The notes under the pieces were generated by a model. It saw nothing but the letters and a program-made list of their open reading frames with translations, was not told where the DNA came from and searched no databases. This document shows positions 33,121-41,583 of a stretch of 64,000 bases of DNA, piece after piece. The position numbers and the translations under genes were made by a program. Source of the stretch: Rhizobium sp. P40RR-XXII (GTDB lineage Bacteria > Pseudomonadota > Alphaproteobacteria > Rhizobiales > Rhizobiaceae); the NCBI RefSeq assembly GCF_012641405.1, contig NZ_JABAII010000006.1:310001-374000 (forward strand), given 5' to 3'. Within the stretch, counting starts at the first letter, position 1. Every line of letters starts with the position of its first letter.

Positions 33121-35865
33121 ATGTCCATCGCCTCCCGCCGTTTCGCCGACACCCATTCCGGCCCGCGTGCGCGCCTGTCTCTTGATGGAACCTGGAACTT
33201 TCAGCTAGAAGGACAAACGCCGACGACGATTGTCGTACCCGCGCCTTGGCAGGCGCATTTTCCGGATTTGCGAGCCGCGGCTGGCGTCGCGACCTATTCA
33301 CGCGCCGTGGCCGTGCCGAAAGAGTGGCGGGATCGTCAGGTGATCGTGCATTTCGGTGCCGTGAACTATTTTGCCGAAGTCTCGGTCAACGGCCGTGCTC
33401 TCGGTTCTCACGAAGGCGGCTATCTGCCGTTCGAATTCGTCATTCCCGGTGATCTTCTCAAGGACGAAATGCGCCTGGAGGTGAAGGTTACGTTGCCTAG
33501 TGCCGATGCGCAGGCTTTTCCCGACTTCCCGTTTGACGAGATCCCGCATGGCAAGCAAAGCTGGTACGGCATGCTGGGCGGCATTTGGCAGTCGGTCTGG
33601 CTTGAATGCCGCTGTGAGACGCATATCACTCACCAGGCCATTCGCGCCGATCTCGCCACGGGCGAGGTCATCATCGATGTTGAGCTGGCATCGTCCTTCA
33701 CCGGCGCATTGACGGTCACGCTTCTTGACCGCAATGGTAAGATTGCATCAACCGTCGAGCTCGCACTCAATGGCGAGATACACGCCTCTGCCGCCCTCAG
33801 CGTCGCGAAGGTGGAGGTATGGTCCCTCGATGATCCCGCGCTCTATCGCGCCGTTTTAGAGCTCTCAGAGCAGGGTGTCGTCCGTGACTCGGTCGAGGAG
33901 AATTTCGGCTTTCGCACCTTCGAAGCCAAGGATGGCAAATTCTTCTTGAACGGACAGCCCTTCTACATGCGTGGGGCACTGGATCAGGATTATTATCCTG
34001 AGGGCATCTACACGCCGCCATCGACCGAGTTCCTGGAAGATCAGGCGCGCAAGTCGAAAGAGCTCGGCCTCAACCTCCTGCGCTGTCACATCAAGGTGCC
34101 TGATCCACGCTACTACGACGTGGCGGACCGGTTCGGCCTGCTGGTCTGGACGGAGATCCCGAACATTCAGACCTTCACCGAGAAGTCGGCCAAGCGCCTG
34201 CTCGATACGATGGAAGGAATCCTTCGCCGTGACGGCAACCACCCCTCCATCGTGATCTGGACCATCATCAACGAGGATTGGGGGACGCGCCTTGTCGAAA
34301 GCGCCGATCAGCGATCGTGGTTGGAAAACGCCTACCATTGGCTGAAAGAGAAGGATCCGACGCGGCTAGTCGTAGACAATTCCGCCTGCATTCCCAACTT
34401 CCACGTCGTTTCCGACCTCGACGACTACCATTATTACGCCTCTGTCCCGGAAATGGCGCGCGAATGGGCCGATTGGGTTTCAGCCTTCGCCGGAAGGCCC
34501 GGCTGGTCCTATTCGCCGAACGGCGATGCGAAACGGCGTGGCGACGAGCCGCTCGTCGTCTCCGAGTTCGGTGTCTGGGGCCTGCCGCATCCCGAAAAAC
34601 TCAAACAGGACGACAAGGAACCCTTCTGGTTCATCAACGGCCTGGAATGGGATAGCGACGGGGCGACCTATCCACACGGCGTCGAGCAGCGCTTCCGCAC
34701 CTATCAGTTCGACAAGATCTTTCCGTCCTTCCACGCCTTTATCAAGGACACGCAATGGCATCAGTTCAATGCGCTCAAGTTCGAAATCGAAGAGATGCGC
34801 CGCCATGCCTCGATACAGGGTTATGTCATCACCGAGCTGACCGACTTGCATTGGGAAGCCAATGGATTGATGGACATGCAGCGAAACACGCGCGCCTATC
34901 ACAACCGCTTCCATGAGATTAATACCGATGTTGTCATCGTCCCGCGCATGCAGCATTACGCGGTCTGGGCAGGCGATGCGGGGAGCATCGAACTCGAAAT
35001 CTCGACCGGCGGCACGACGCTCCCACCGACCGAATTGCACTACAGCGTCAATGGCGCGAATGCGGGAAAGATCGCGATCCCCGCGCTGAACGCAACGTCG
35101 GTGCATCATTTGCCAGTGCTTTCCCTTCCCTTCACGGTGGATATGGCCGGCAAACAAATCAGCATTCAGTTCACGCTCACCGCGGACGACAGCGAGATCG
35201 CGCGCAACAGCCTCGACATCAGCGTCTATGGTCGCCGCTCCAAGCCGACAATCTCCGTATTCTCGGCGGAACCCGAGATCGCGCAATATTTGAGCGCGCT
35301 TGGCTACGACGTTGCCGATACCGACAGGGCGGACGTGCGGGTCGCATCCTCTCTCAATCAGGCAGATATCGATGCCATGGAGCACGGCGCCCATTATGTG
35401 TCGCTCGCCGATGCGGCAACCCTTCCCTTCGGCAATTTGCGCAATGACCAACCAAACTGGAATTATCCGACCGGCGGCGATCGCGGACAGTCCATGCCGC
35501 AGATGCGTGTCACCGAACGCAACGGCACCATCTGGAAAGGCAACTGGGTTACGGGTTTTAGCTGGCTGAAGCGGTCGGGGGCCTTCGAACGCCTGCCAGG
35601 CGGTCCGCTGACCGACCTCTCCTTCGTCGGCGTCAACCCCAACCGCGTTATTACTGGTTTCCGCCCGATCCATTTCGACGGTTTGGTCCATGCCGGCACG
35701 ATGGTGGGCTGGATTCACAAGCCCTGCGCGACCATTGCCGAACGACGAGTCGGTGCTGGTCGCATTGTAGCCACCACCTTCGGTCTGATGCGCGAACCTG
35801 CCGGTACCGATCCGGTCGCAGCAACCTTGCTCGATTGCATCATCGAAACAGCGGCTACCCGATAG
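33121..35865 (+). CDS. Glycoside hydrolase family 2 (beta-galactosidase/glucuronidase type)
   Basis: A cytoplasmic retaining glycosidase of 914 residues, without signal peptide. The GH2 sugar-binding domain begins R-L-S-L-D-G-T-W-N-F-Q-L near residue 20, an immunoglobulin-like domain follows (about 165-265), then the TIM barrel. Glu385 in T-I-I-N-E-D is the expected acid/base and Glu482 in V-V-S-E-F-G-V-W-G the nucleophile. About 300 further residues form beta-rich C-terminal domains. The sugar (galactoside, glucuronide or mannoside) cannot be fixed from sequence. It is divergent from the LacI gene and upstream of a sugar importer, so it probably cleaves an imported disaccharide or glycoside. 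Confidence 0.93.
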   Translation: MSIASRRFADTHSGPRARLSLDGTWNFQLEGQTPTTIVVPAPWQAHFPDLRAAAGVATYSRAVAVPKEWRDRQVIVHFGAVNYFAEVSVNGRALGSHEGGYLPFEFVIPGDLLKDEMRLEVKVTLPSADAQAFPDFPFDEIPHGKQSWYGMLGGIWQSVWLECRCETHITHQAIRADLATGEVIIDVELASSFTGALTVTLLDRNGKIASTVELALNGEIHASAALSVAKVEVWSLDDPALYRAVLELSEQGVVRDSVEENFGFRTFEAKDGKFFLNGQPFYMRGALDQDYYPEGIYTPPSTEFLEDQARKSKELGLNLLRCHIKVPDPRYYDVADRFGLLVWTEIPNIQTFTEKSAKRLLDTMEGILRRDGNHPSIVIWTIINEDWGTRLVESADQRSWLENAYHWLKEKDPTRLVVDNSACIPNFHVVSDLDDYHYYASVPEMAREWADWVSAFAGRPGWSYSPNGDAKRRGDEPLVVSEFGVWGLPHPEKLKQDDKEPFWFINGLEWDSDGATYPHGVEQRFRTYQFDKIFPSFHAFIKDTQWHQFNALKFEIEEMRRHASIQGYVITELTDLHWEANGLMDMQRNTRAYHNRFHEINTDVVIVPRMQHYAVWAGDAGSIELEISTGGTTLPPTELHYSVNGANAGKIAIPALNATSVHHLPVLSLPFTVDMAGKQISIQFTLTADDSEIARNSLDISVYGRRSKPTISVFSAEPEIAQYLSALGYDVADTDRADVRVASSLNQADIDAMEHGAHYVSLADAATLPFGNLRNDQPNWNYPTGGDRGQSMPQMRVTERNGTIWKGNWVTGFSWLKRSGAFERLPGGPLTDLSFVGVNPNRVITGFRPIHFDGLVHAGTMVGWIHKPCATIAERRVGAGRIVATTFGLMREPAGTDPVAATLLDCIIETAATR

Positions 35866-35867
35866 GC

Positions 35868-35889
35868 CGGCGGTAGAACCGAACCGCCG
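35868..35889 (+). terminator. Hairpin after the glycoside hydrolase gene
   Basis: CGGCGGT and ACCGCCG form a perfect 7-bp stem with an 8-base loop, two bases after the stop codon. With no T-tract it may protect the message end or cause partial termination before the importer genes. Confidence 0.5.
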
Positions 35890-36100
35890 CACATCATTGA
35901 GAGGAGATGTAAGGTCAATCGGCATCCACGGTTCGGACATGTGGCAGCGCCGCAAATGTGTTTGTTGCCGGCGAAACGAAAGGGATGCCTTTTGAATTGG
36001 GGAGCAGCAATTTTCACGCGGCTCGTTGGCGCCAGCGCAAGACATAGGCCAGCCTTTAGGGGTGGCTTGGGAGGAAAATAGAACAGCCTGGAGGAGAGAA

Positions 36101-37360
36101 ATGCGTAATCTGTTGAGAACATCGATCGCGGCGTTAGCCCTTATCACCGCCTTTCCGGCGTTCGCCGTCGAGAATGTCGTTTGGTGGGACTTTTTATCCG
36201 GAGGCGACGGCGTGCGAATGAAGGCGCTGATCCAGCGCTTCAACGACGAGCACAAGGACAAGATTCAAATCACGGGCACCACGCTCGAATGGGGCATTCC
36301 TTATTATACCAAATTGCAGACATCCGCTGCTGTCGGCCAAGGACCCGACATCGCGACCTATCACCTGTCACGGCTGGCTGCTGCTGTCTCCGCCAAGACG
36401 GTCTCGCCGATCGATCCGAAGGAGCTCGAGGCCGTCGGCCTGAAAGATAGCGACTATCCGCCGAACGCAATCGCCGCCTCGACGGTCGACAATATACGTT
36501 ACGCCATTCCTTTTGATGTGCACGGAGAGGTGCTCTATTACAACAAGAATGTGCTAAAGGACCTCGGGGCGCTCGGCAATGACGGAAAACCCACCGGCAT
36601 TGACAGGCTGGAGGGTTGGCGTGCGCTCTTGGCCAAGGCCAAGGAGGCGGGAAAGAATGGTGTCGTCATTGCCTCGTCAACCGGGGATTTGCGCGACATT
36701 TACACCTTGTTCGGCCAGCTGGGAGGTGCGCTTACGGAAAACGGTAAGTTCCTGCAGGGCGACAACCTCGAAAAAATGGAAAAAGCATATGGCGAGGTTG
36801 CCGATTGGGTGAAGCAAGGTTGGGCCCAGCCCTATATCGACTCTGAAACCATCACGCCCACCTTCCTCGCCGGTCAATCCGCCTTTTTCTTGAACGGCAA
36901 CTGGGAGTTGCCGACCATGGAAGCCGAGGTCGCCAAGGGCAATGGTTTTGATTACGGCATGATCAACATTCCGGCCTGGATGGGCAAGCCCGCCAACTGG
37001 GCAGACTCGCACTCCTTCGTAATTCCCAACAATGTCGGTGTCACCATGACGCCGGAAAAGCGCGCCGCGGTTCTCGAAGTCATCCGATGGATGAACGTGA
37101 ACTCGTTGGAATGGGCGGCCGCCGGCCATATCCCGGCCTATCTGCCGGTCAGCACATCCGCGGCCTACAAGGCGCTCAAACCGCAGTCGGATTACGCCGC
37201 CATGGCGCTCGATGCCTTCTACATGCCGAAGACCCCGCTCACCGGTGCCGCGTCCAAGTTCGATGACGACTGGCAGAACATGGTGTCCGGCCCGCTGAAT
37301 GGCGAAGGTGATGTGAAGGAAACGCTTGAGAAGTTTCGGGACCACATGAACTCTCAGTGA
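36101..37360 (+). CDS. Sugar ABC transporter substrate-binding protein
   Basis: A periplasmic binding protein of the MalE/UgpB-like class (family 1), 419 residues. The signal peptide is RTSIAALALITAFPAFA. The mature part starts VVWWDFLSGGDGVRMKALIQ, typical of the sugar-binding class, and contains Y-A-I-P-F-D-V-H-G-E-V-L-Y-Y-N-K and F-F-L-N-G-N-W-E. The frame is open from 36026, but the strong ribosome-binding site GGAGGAG at 36090 fixes the ATG at 36101. It should bind the glycoside that the GH2 enzyme splits. Confidence 0.94.
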   Translation: MRNLLRTSIAALALITAFPAFAVENVVWWDFLSGGDGVRMKALIQRFNDEHKDKIQITGTTLEWGIPYYTKLQTSAAVGQGPDIATYHLSRLAAAVSAKTVSPIDPKELEAVGLKDSDYPPNAIAASTVDNIRYAIPFDVHGEVLYYNKNVLKDLGALGNDGKPTGIDRLEGWRALLAKAKEAGKNGVVIASSTGDLRDIYTLFGQLGGALTENGKFLQGDNLEKMEKAYGEVADWVKQGWAQPYIDSETITPTFLAGQSAFFLNGNWELPTMEAEVAKGNGFDYGMINIPAWMGKPANWADSHSFVIPNNVGVTMTPEKRAAVLEVIRWMNVNSLEWAAAGHIPAYLPVSTSAAYKALKPQSDYAAMALDAFYMPKTPLTGAASKFDDDWQNMVSGPLNGEGDVKETLEKFRDHMNSQ

Positions 37361-37377
37361 CGTTCTCCTTCAACGAT

Positions 37378-37404
37378 CCCCAGGGGCCATACTCTCCCCT
37401 GGGG
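37378..37404 (+). terminator. Perfect 9-bp hairpin between binding protein and permeases
   Basis: CCCCAGGGG (37378-37386) and CCCCTGGGG (37396-37404) form a perfect stem with a 9-base loop, 17 bases after the binding-protein stop and 24 before the permease start. Strong hairpins here commonly stabilise or truncate the upstream message, so that binding protein outnumbers membrane subunits. No T-tract follows. Confidence 0.65.
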
Positions 37405-37428
37405 CTGGTCAACCAAGGTAGGTAACAG

Positions 37429-38322
37429 ATGGCGGCAGTCAGCAACAGGAAGCAGGACAATATGATTGCCGCGCTGGTGGTTGCGCCAGCCGTCATCACC
37501 TTTCTGCTCATTTTTGCCTATCCGACCTTGCGCATGGTGGCGATGAGCCTGACCAATGCGCCGCTGATCGGCCCGGGCGAATGGGTGGGCCTTGACAATT
37601 ACGCACGCCAGCTTGCCTCAGCTCAATTGCAAAAGGCGCTTGCGAATACACTATACTTCATCGTTCTGACCGTCATCCCCGGCACGTTTCTCGCATTGTT
37701 CATCGCCATGGGCATCAACCGCTTGAGTGGGCGCACACAGATGCTGGTCCTCGCGTGCTTTTTCTTGCCCTCCATCCTGCCGGTTTCAGTCGTGACCCAG
37801 ATCTGGACCTGGATCGCCAATATGCAATACGGCGTCATCCAGAACGTCATTGGCCTGTTTACCGGCGGCCGGCCGCTGCCGGTGCTGCGTTCGCCGACTT
37901 ATTTCATGCCTTCCGTCGCAGTCGTCACGATCTGGTGGACGATCGGCTTCAATATTCTTCTGTTCCTGGCTGCCCTGCGCAGCATTTCACCTGACGTTTA
38001 CGAAGCAGCCGCGCTCGACAATGCCAACCGCTGGCGCGTGTTTTCGAGGATAACCTGGCCGCTGATCTGGCCCATCACGGCATTGGTATTGACGCTGCAG
38101 CTGATCGCACAGTTCAAGATTTTCGCGCAGCCCTATTTGCTTGGCTATTTCGCCCATACGCCAGCTGACGCTCAATCCGTTGTCATGAGCGTCATCTACG
38201 ATCTCGCTTTCAAGCAGAACAAAGGCGGTGAAGGCGCGGCGGTCGCTACTATTCTGTTCGTCATCATTCTGATTGCCTCAGTCCTGCAATATCAGTTCCT
38301 GCGTGCGCGAGGCGAAAGATGA
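37429..38322 (+). CDS. Sugar ABC transporter permease (MalF/UgpA type)
   Basis: An inner-membrane permease with six predicted helices, 297 residues. The ATPase-contact (EAA) loop reads Y-E-A-A-A-L-D-N-A-N-R-W-R-V-F-S-R-I-T-W-P, a canonical form. The N-terminal MIAALVVAPAVITFLLIFAY helix and the L-T-N-A-P segment are usual for MalF-type permeases lacking the long periplasmic loop. Its stop overlaps the second permease start. With it and the binding protein it forms an importer, but no matching ATPase gene is nearby. Confidence 0.93.
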   Translation: MAAVSNRKQDNMIAALVVAPAVITFLLIFAYPTLRMVAMSLTNAPLIGPGEWVGLDNYARQLASAQLQKALANTLYFIVLTVIPGTFLALFIAMGINRLSGRTQMLVLACFFLPSILPVSVVTQIWTWIANMQYGVIQNVIGLFTGGRPLPVLRSPTYFMPSVAVVTIWWTIGFNILLFLAALRSISPDVYEAAALDNANRWRVFSRITWPLIWPITALVLTLQLIAQFKIFAQPYLLGYFAHTPADAQSVVMSVIYDLAFKQNKGGEGAAVATILFVIILIASVLQYQFLRARGER

Positions 38323-39200
38323 GCGACCGGATAACTGATGCGCGAGCAGGCTCTGCGTCGGCAAGCCACCATGTCGCTGCCGGACGCTGGACCAGCCGCG
38401 CACTGACCGTGTTGACCGCGCTCGGCGCGCTGATCTGGTTCTTTCCCCTTTACTGGGCCATCGCAACATCGCTCAAATCGGACACCGAAGTGGTGAGCAA
38501 AACGGCCGGGCTTTTCCCAAAAGCGCCGACGCTGGAGCCTTATCGCTATGTGATCGAACGCTCCAGCATTATACAATGGTATATCAACTCGGTCGCGACA
38601 TCAGCGATTGTCGCGGCTCTGGTGCTTGCGATGAGCCTCTGCTGCGCCTATGCGCTCAGCCAAATCCAGTTTCCGGGCCGCCGCCTGATCTACGGCGCGC
38701 TGATTGCCTCGGTGATGGTTCCGACTGAAGCGCTCATCATCAATCATTTCGTGCTGATGAACTCCTTCGGACTGATCAATACCTGGGGCGGCATTGTTCT
38801 GCCACAGTTGGTGGTGCCGTCGGTCATCATCATCCTGAAGCAGTTCTTCGACCAGATCCCAAGGGAATTTCGCGAGGCGGCAATGCTCGACAATGCCGGG
38901 CACCTGAGAACGCTTTGGAAGATCTACGTACCAATGAACTGGGGCGTGATTACCGCGCTCGCCATAACCACATTTATTGCGGCATGGAACAATTTCCTAT
39001 GGCCTTTCCTGGTCGCTACGTCGGATGCGACAATCACCATTCCGGTTGGCATTACCCAGGTAAAGGACGTCTTCGGCGTGCGTTTCGCCAAGGACATGGC
39101 TGCGGCGGTATTGGCGGGTCTTCCGGTTGCCATTCTTTACCTCCTCTTCCAAAGACAAATCACCCGCGCCATCATGCTTTCCGCCGGAATAAAGGGATAA
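38319..39200 (+). CDS. Sugar ABC transporter permease (MalG/UgpE type)
   Basis: The second permease, 293 residues, six helices. The EAA loop is F-R-E-A-A-M-L-D-N-A-G-H-L-R-T-L-W-K-I-Y-V-P, and the ends show A-T-S-L-K-S-D-T-E-V near the N-terminus, typical of MalG. It begins in an ATGA overlap. The importer lacks an ATPase here; in this class one shared ATPase (MsmK/UgpC type) often serves several importers, so it is probably encoded elsewhere. Confidence 0.93.
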   Translation: MSDRITDARAGSASASHHVAAGRWTSRALTVLTALGALIWFFPLYWAIATSLKSDTEVVSKTAGLFPKAPTLEPYRYVIERSSIIQWYINSVATSAIVAALVLAMSLCCAYALSQIQFPGRRLIYGALIASVMVPTEALIINHFVLMNSFGLINTWGGIVLPQLVVPSVIIILKQFFDQIPREFREAAMLDNAGHLRTLWKIYVPMNWGVITALAITTFIAAWNNFLWPFLVATSDATITIPVGITQVKDVFGVRFAKDMAAAVLAGLPVAILYLLFQRQITRAIMLSAGIKG

Positions 39201-39203
39201 TAG

Positions 39204-39222
39204 GCGGGCGATTGAAGCCCGC
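39204..39222 (+). terminator. Hairpin after the sugar importer operon
   Basis: GCGGGC and GCCCGC form a 6-bp stem with a 7-base loop, three bases after the last permease stop. The 200 bases between here and the glgX end hold no gene I can support. Confidence 0.45.
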
Positions 39223-39421
39223 ATCGCGCAGTTGACGCTTGCAGCAAACAACTCGCCGCGTCGCCTGGGGGCATCATCTCAAGCATGGTGGTCACCGTCC
39301 CGGCCCACACCAAGGCCCACGCTGTGGCGAGCTCGACCGGTTCCGCGGCTTTGACGAGGTGCGGCGGCAATATCGTGATGCCATCCGCATACCGCCCTAG
39401 GTTCGGATTGAACGACTTATA

Positions 39422-41491
39422 TCAGGCCGGCCGCAAAAGTGAAAGACTGCGTCCTCGGAGTTGCAAGACTTGCTCGTCGACCACGCCCCGATCTCGCGCA
39501 TCAGGATTCGATGTCGACAGTTCCAGCGCCCAGTGCTTGTCGCCTGGTAAGGTAAATCCGACATCGCCATCGTGAGGGTTGAACAGGATAAGAACGTCGT
39601 CCCAGCCCTCTTCAAATGGCTGGTCCCGCGACAGGCGCAAGCCGATTATTGTGTTTGCCTCGTCCTCCCATTGCTCTTCCGTCTGCTCGCCGCCACCGGC
39701 GTTGAGCCATGTGACGATCAGGCCGTCGCGCCAATTTTCTCGTCTAAGGATGGAATGTTCCTGTCGTAGGGTAATCACGTGTTTTGTGAAGCTTCGAAGC
39801 GCTTCGGAACTGCCATGGCGATCGTCCCAATGCAGCCAGCTGAGCTCACTATCCTGGCAGTAGCCATTGTTGTTGCCCATCTGGCTGCGGCCGAATTCAT
39901 CTCCCGCCATCAGCATTGGCGTGCCATGCGACAAGAATAGGGTGGCGAGAAAATTCCGCTTCTGGCGTTCCCGGATCGCGTTGATGCCTTCATCTTTCGT
40001 CGGGCCTTCAGCACCATAATTGAAGCTGCGGTTGTCGTCATGGCCGTCGTTGTTGTCTTCGCCATTGGCTTCATTGTGCTTGTCGTTGTAGGAAACAAGG
40101 TCATTGAGAGTGAAGCCGTCATGCGCGGCTATAAAGTTGACGCTTGCCCACGGACGACGCCCACGAAGATCGTAGACATCACCTGAACCCAAAATGCGCG
40201 CGGCGAAATCCCGCGGCGTGCCGGGGGTGCCCTTCCAATAGTCGCGCACCGTGTCACGATATTTATCGTTCCATTCCACCCAACCCGGCGGGAAACCGCC
40301 GACCTGATATCCACCAGGCCCGATATCCCATGGCTCGCCGATGAGCTTGACCTTTGAGAGGACGGGATCCTGACCGACCGCATCGAAAAAGCCGCTGCGC
40401 TGGTCAAAACCTTGGGGTTCACGGCCGAGAATAGTGCCGAGATCGAAGCGGAAACCGTCTATGTGCATCACTTCAGCCCAGTAGCGAAGTGAGTCGGTCA
40501 CCATCTGCAGTACGCGCGGATGAGAAGTGTTGATGGTATTGCCGGTGCCAGTGTCGTTGACATAGTAGCGGGGCTGGTCCGCAAGAGTGCGATAATAAGA
40601 GAAGTTATCGATGCCCTTGAATGAGAGGGTCGGGCCGAGCTCATTGCCCTCCGCCGTGTGGTTGTAGACGACATCCAGGATCACTTCGATACCGGCGTCG
40701 TGGAAGGCGCGCACCATATCGCGAAAACCTGCAAGACCCTTGGGACCATAATAGCGAGAGGCCGGGGCAAAGAAGCCGAGGGTATTATAACCCCAGTAGT
40801 TACGAAGGCCCTTATCGAGCAGATGGCTGTCATCGGGAAAATAGTGGGTGGGAAGGAGCTCGATCGAGGTGACGCCGAGGCTTTTCACATAATCGACGAT
40901 CGCTGCCTGCCCCAGGCCATCAAACGTACCACGCAGCTGCTCCGGAATTGCCGGATGCAGCATTGTCATCCCTTTCACATGGGCTTCATAGAAAATCGTT
41001 CGCGACCAGGGGACGGATGGCTTTTGGGTCGGGGCTTCCTCCCGAATATCGACGACGCGACATTTCGGCATTCGAGCCGCACTGTCCGTCTCGTCGAAGG
41101 AAAGATCCTTCTGCTCATCATTGAGAATATAGGCGAACTGGGCTTGCGACCAATCTACATTGCCCACGAGCTCACGGGCATAGGGGTCGACGAGCAGCTT
41201 GTTCGGATTGAAGCGATGACCTCTTTCTGGATCGAATGGACCATGGACGCGGTAACCATACAAGGCGCCCGCTTCCAATCCCGGAACATATCCATGCCAG
41301 ATCTCATTGGTATATTCCGGCAGGATGAGCCGCTCGATCTCCTCCTTGCCGTCTTCGTCAAAAAGACAGAGCTCCACCTTTTGCGCATAAGCACTGAAGA
41401 GTGCGAAGTTGACGCCTCGCCCGTCACAGGTTGCTCCCAGGCAGGTAAAATCACCGGGCTCGATCTCATGCTGCTTGCCATTTTCCGTCAT
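39422..41491 (-). CDS. glgX: Glycogen debranching enzyme GlgX
   Basis: A GH13 isoamylase-type enzyme that hydrolyses alpha-1,6 branches of glycogen or limit dextrin in the cytoplasm. The 689-residue protein has an N-terminal CBM48 domain (GVNFALFSAYAQKVELCLFD) and a catalytic barrel: VILDVVYNHTAEG, nucleophile in G-F-R-F-D-L-G-T, acid in I-G-E-P-W-D, and N-F-I-A-A-H-D-G-F-T-L-N. The start at 41491 (MTENGKQ) has AGAGGG upstream; the longer frame to 41539 runs across a likely promoter. It supplies linear glucan to the TreY/TreZ route encoded beside it. Confidence 0.95.
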   Translation of the reverse strand: MTENGKQHEIEPGDFTCLGATCDGRGVNFALFSAYAQKVELCLFDEDGKEEIERLILPEYTNEIWHGYVPGLEAGALYGYRVHGPFDPERGHRFNPNKLLVDPYARELVGNVDWSQAQFAYILNDEQKDLSFDETDSAARMPKCRVVDIREEAPTQKPSVPWSRTIFYEAHVKGMTMLHPAIPEQLRGTFDGLGQAAIVDYVKSLGVTSIELLPTHYFPDDSHLLDKGLRNYWGYNTLGFFAPASRYYGPKGLAGFRDMVRAFHDAGIEVILDVVYNHTAEGNELGPTLSFKGIDNFSYYRTLADQPRYYVNDTGTGNTINTSHPRVLQMVTDSLRYWAEVMHIDGFRFDLGTILGREPQGFDQRSGFFDAVGQDPVLSKVKLIGEPWDIGPGGYQVGGFPPGWVEWNDKYRDTVRDYWKGTPGTPRDFAARILGSGDVYDLRGRRPWASVNFIAAHDGFTLNDLVSYNDKHNEANGEDNNDGHDDNRSFNYGAEGPTKDEGINAIRERQKRNFLATLFLSHGTPMLMAGDEFGRSQMGNNNGYCQDSELSWLHWDDRHGSSEALRSFTKHVITLRQEHSILRRENWRDGLIVTWLNAGGGEQTEEQWEDEANTIIGLRLSRDQPFEEGWDDVLILFNPHDGDVGFTLPGDKHWALELSTSNPDARDRGVVDEQVLQLRGRSLSLLRPA

Positions 41492-41519
41492 GAATCCCTC
41501 TTTGCTGGCGCACAATGGA

Positions 41520-41545
41520 AACACCGCAGCGATACGCATTGTTCC
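41520..41545 (-). promoter_or_regulatory. Probable EcfG-type stress promoter of glgX
   Basis: On the minus strand, GGAAC (41545-41541), 17 bases, then TGTT (41523-41520). The known alphaproteobacterial general-stress pattern is GGAAC-N16/17-CGTT; this differs at one position. It lies 29 bases before the glgX start. Confidence 0.6.
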
Positions 41546-41583
41546 GGCAGCTTGGCTTTGTGTGCCGATTGGCGGCGGAAGCG

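Noticed and set aside
34480..36261. A 593-residue minus-strand frame
   Set aside because: It is antisense to the glycoside hydrolase and crosses the start of the binding-protein gene; a shadow of GC-rich codon use.
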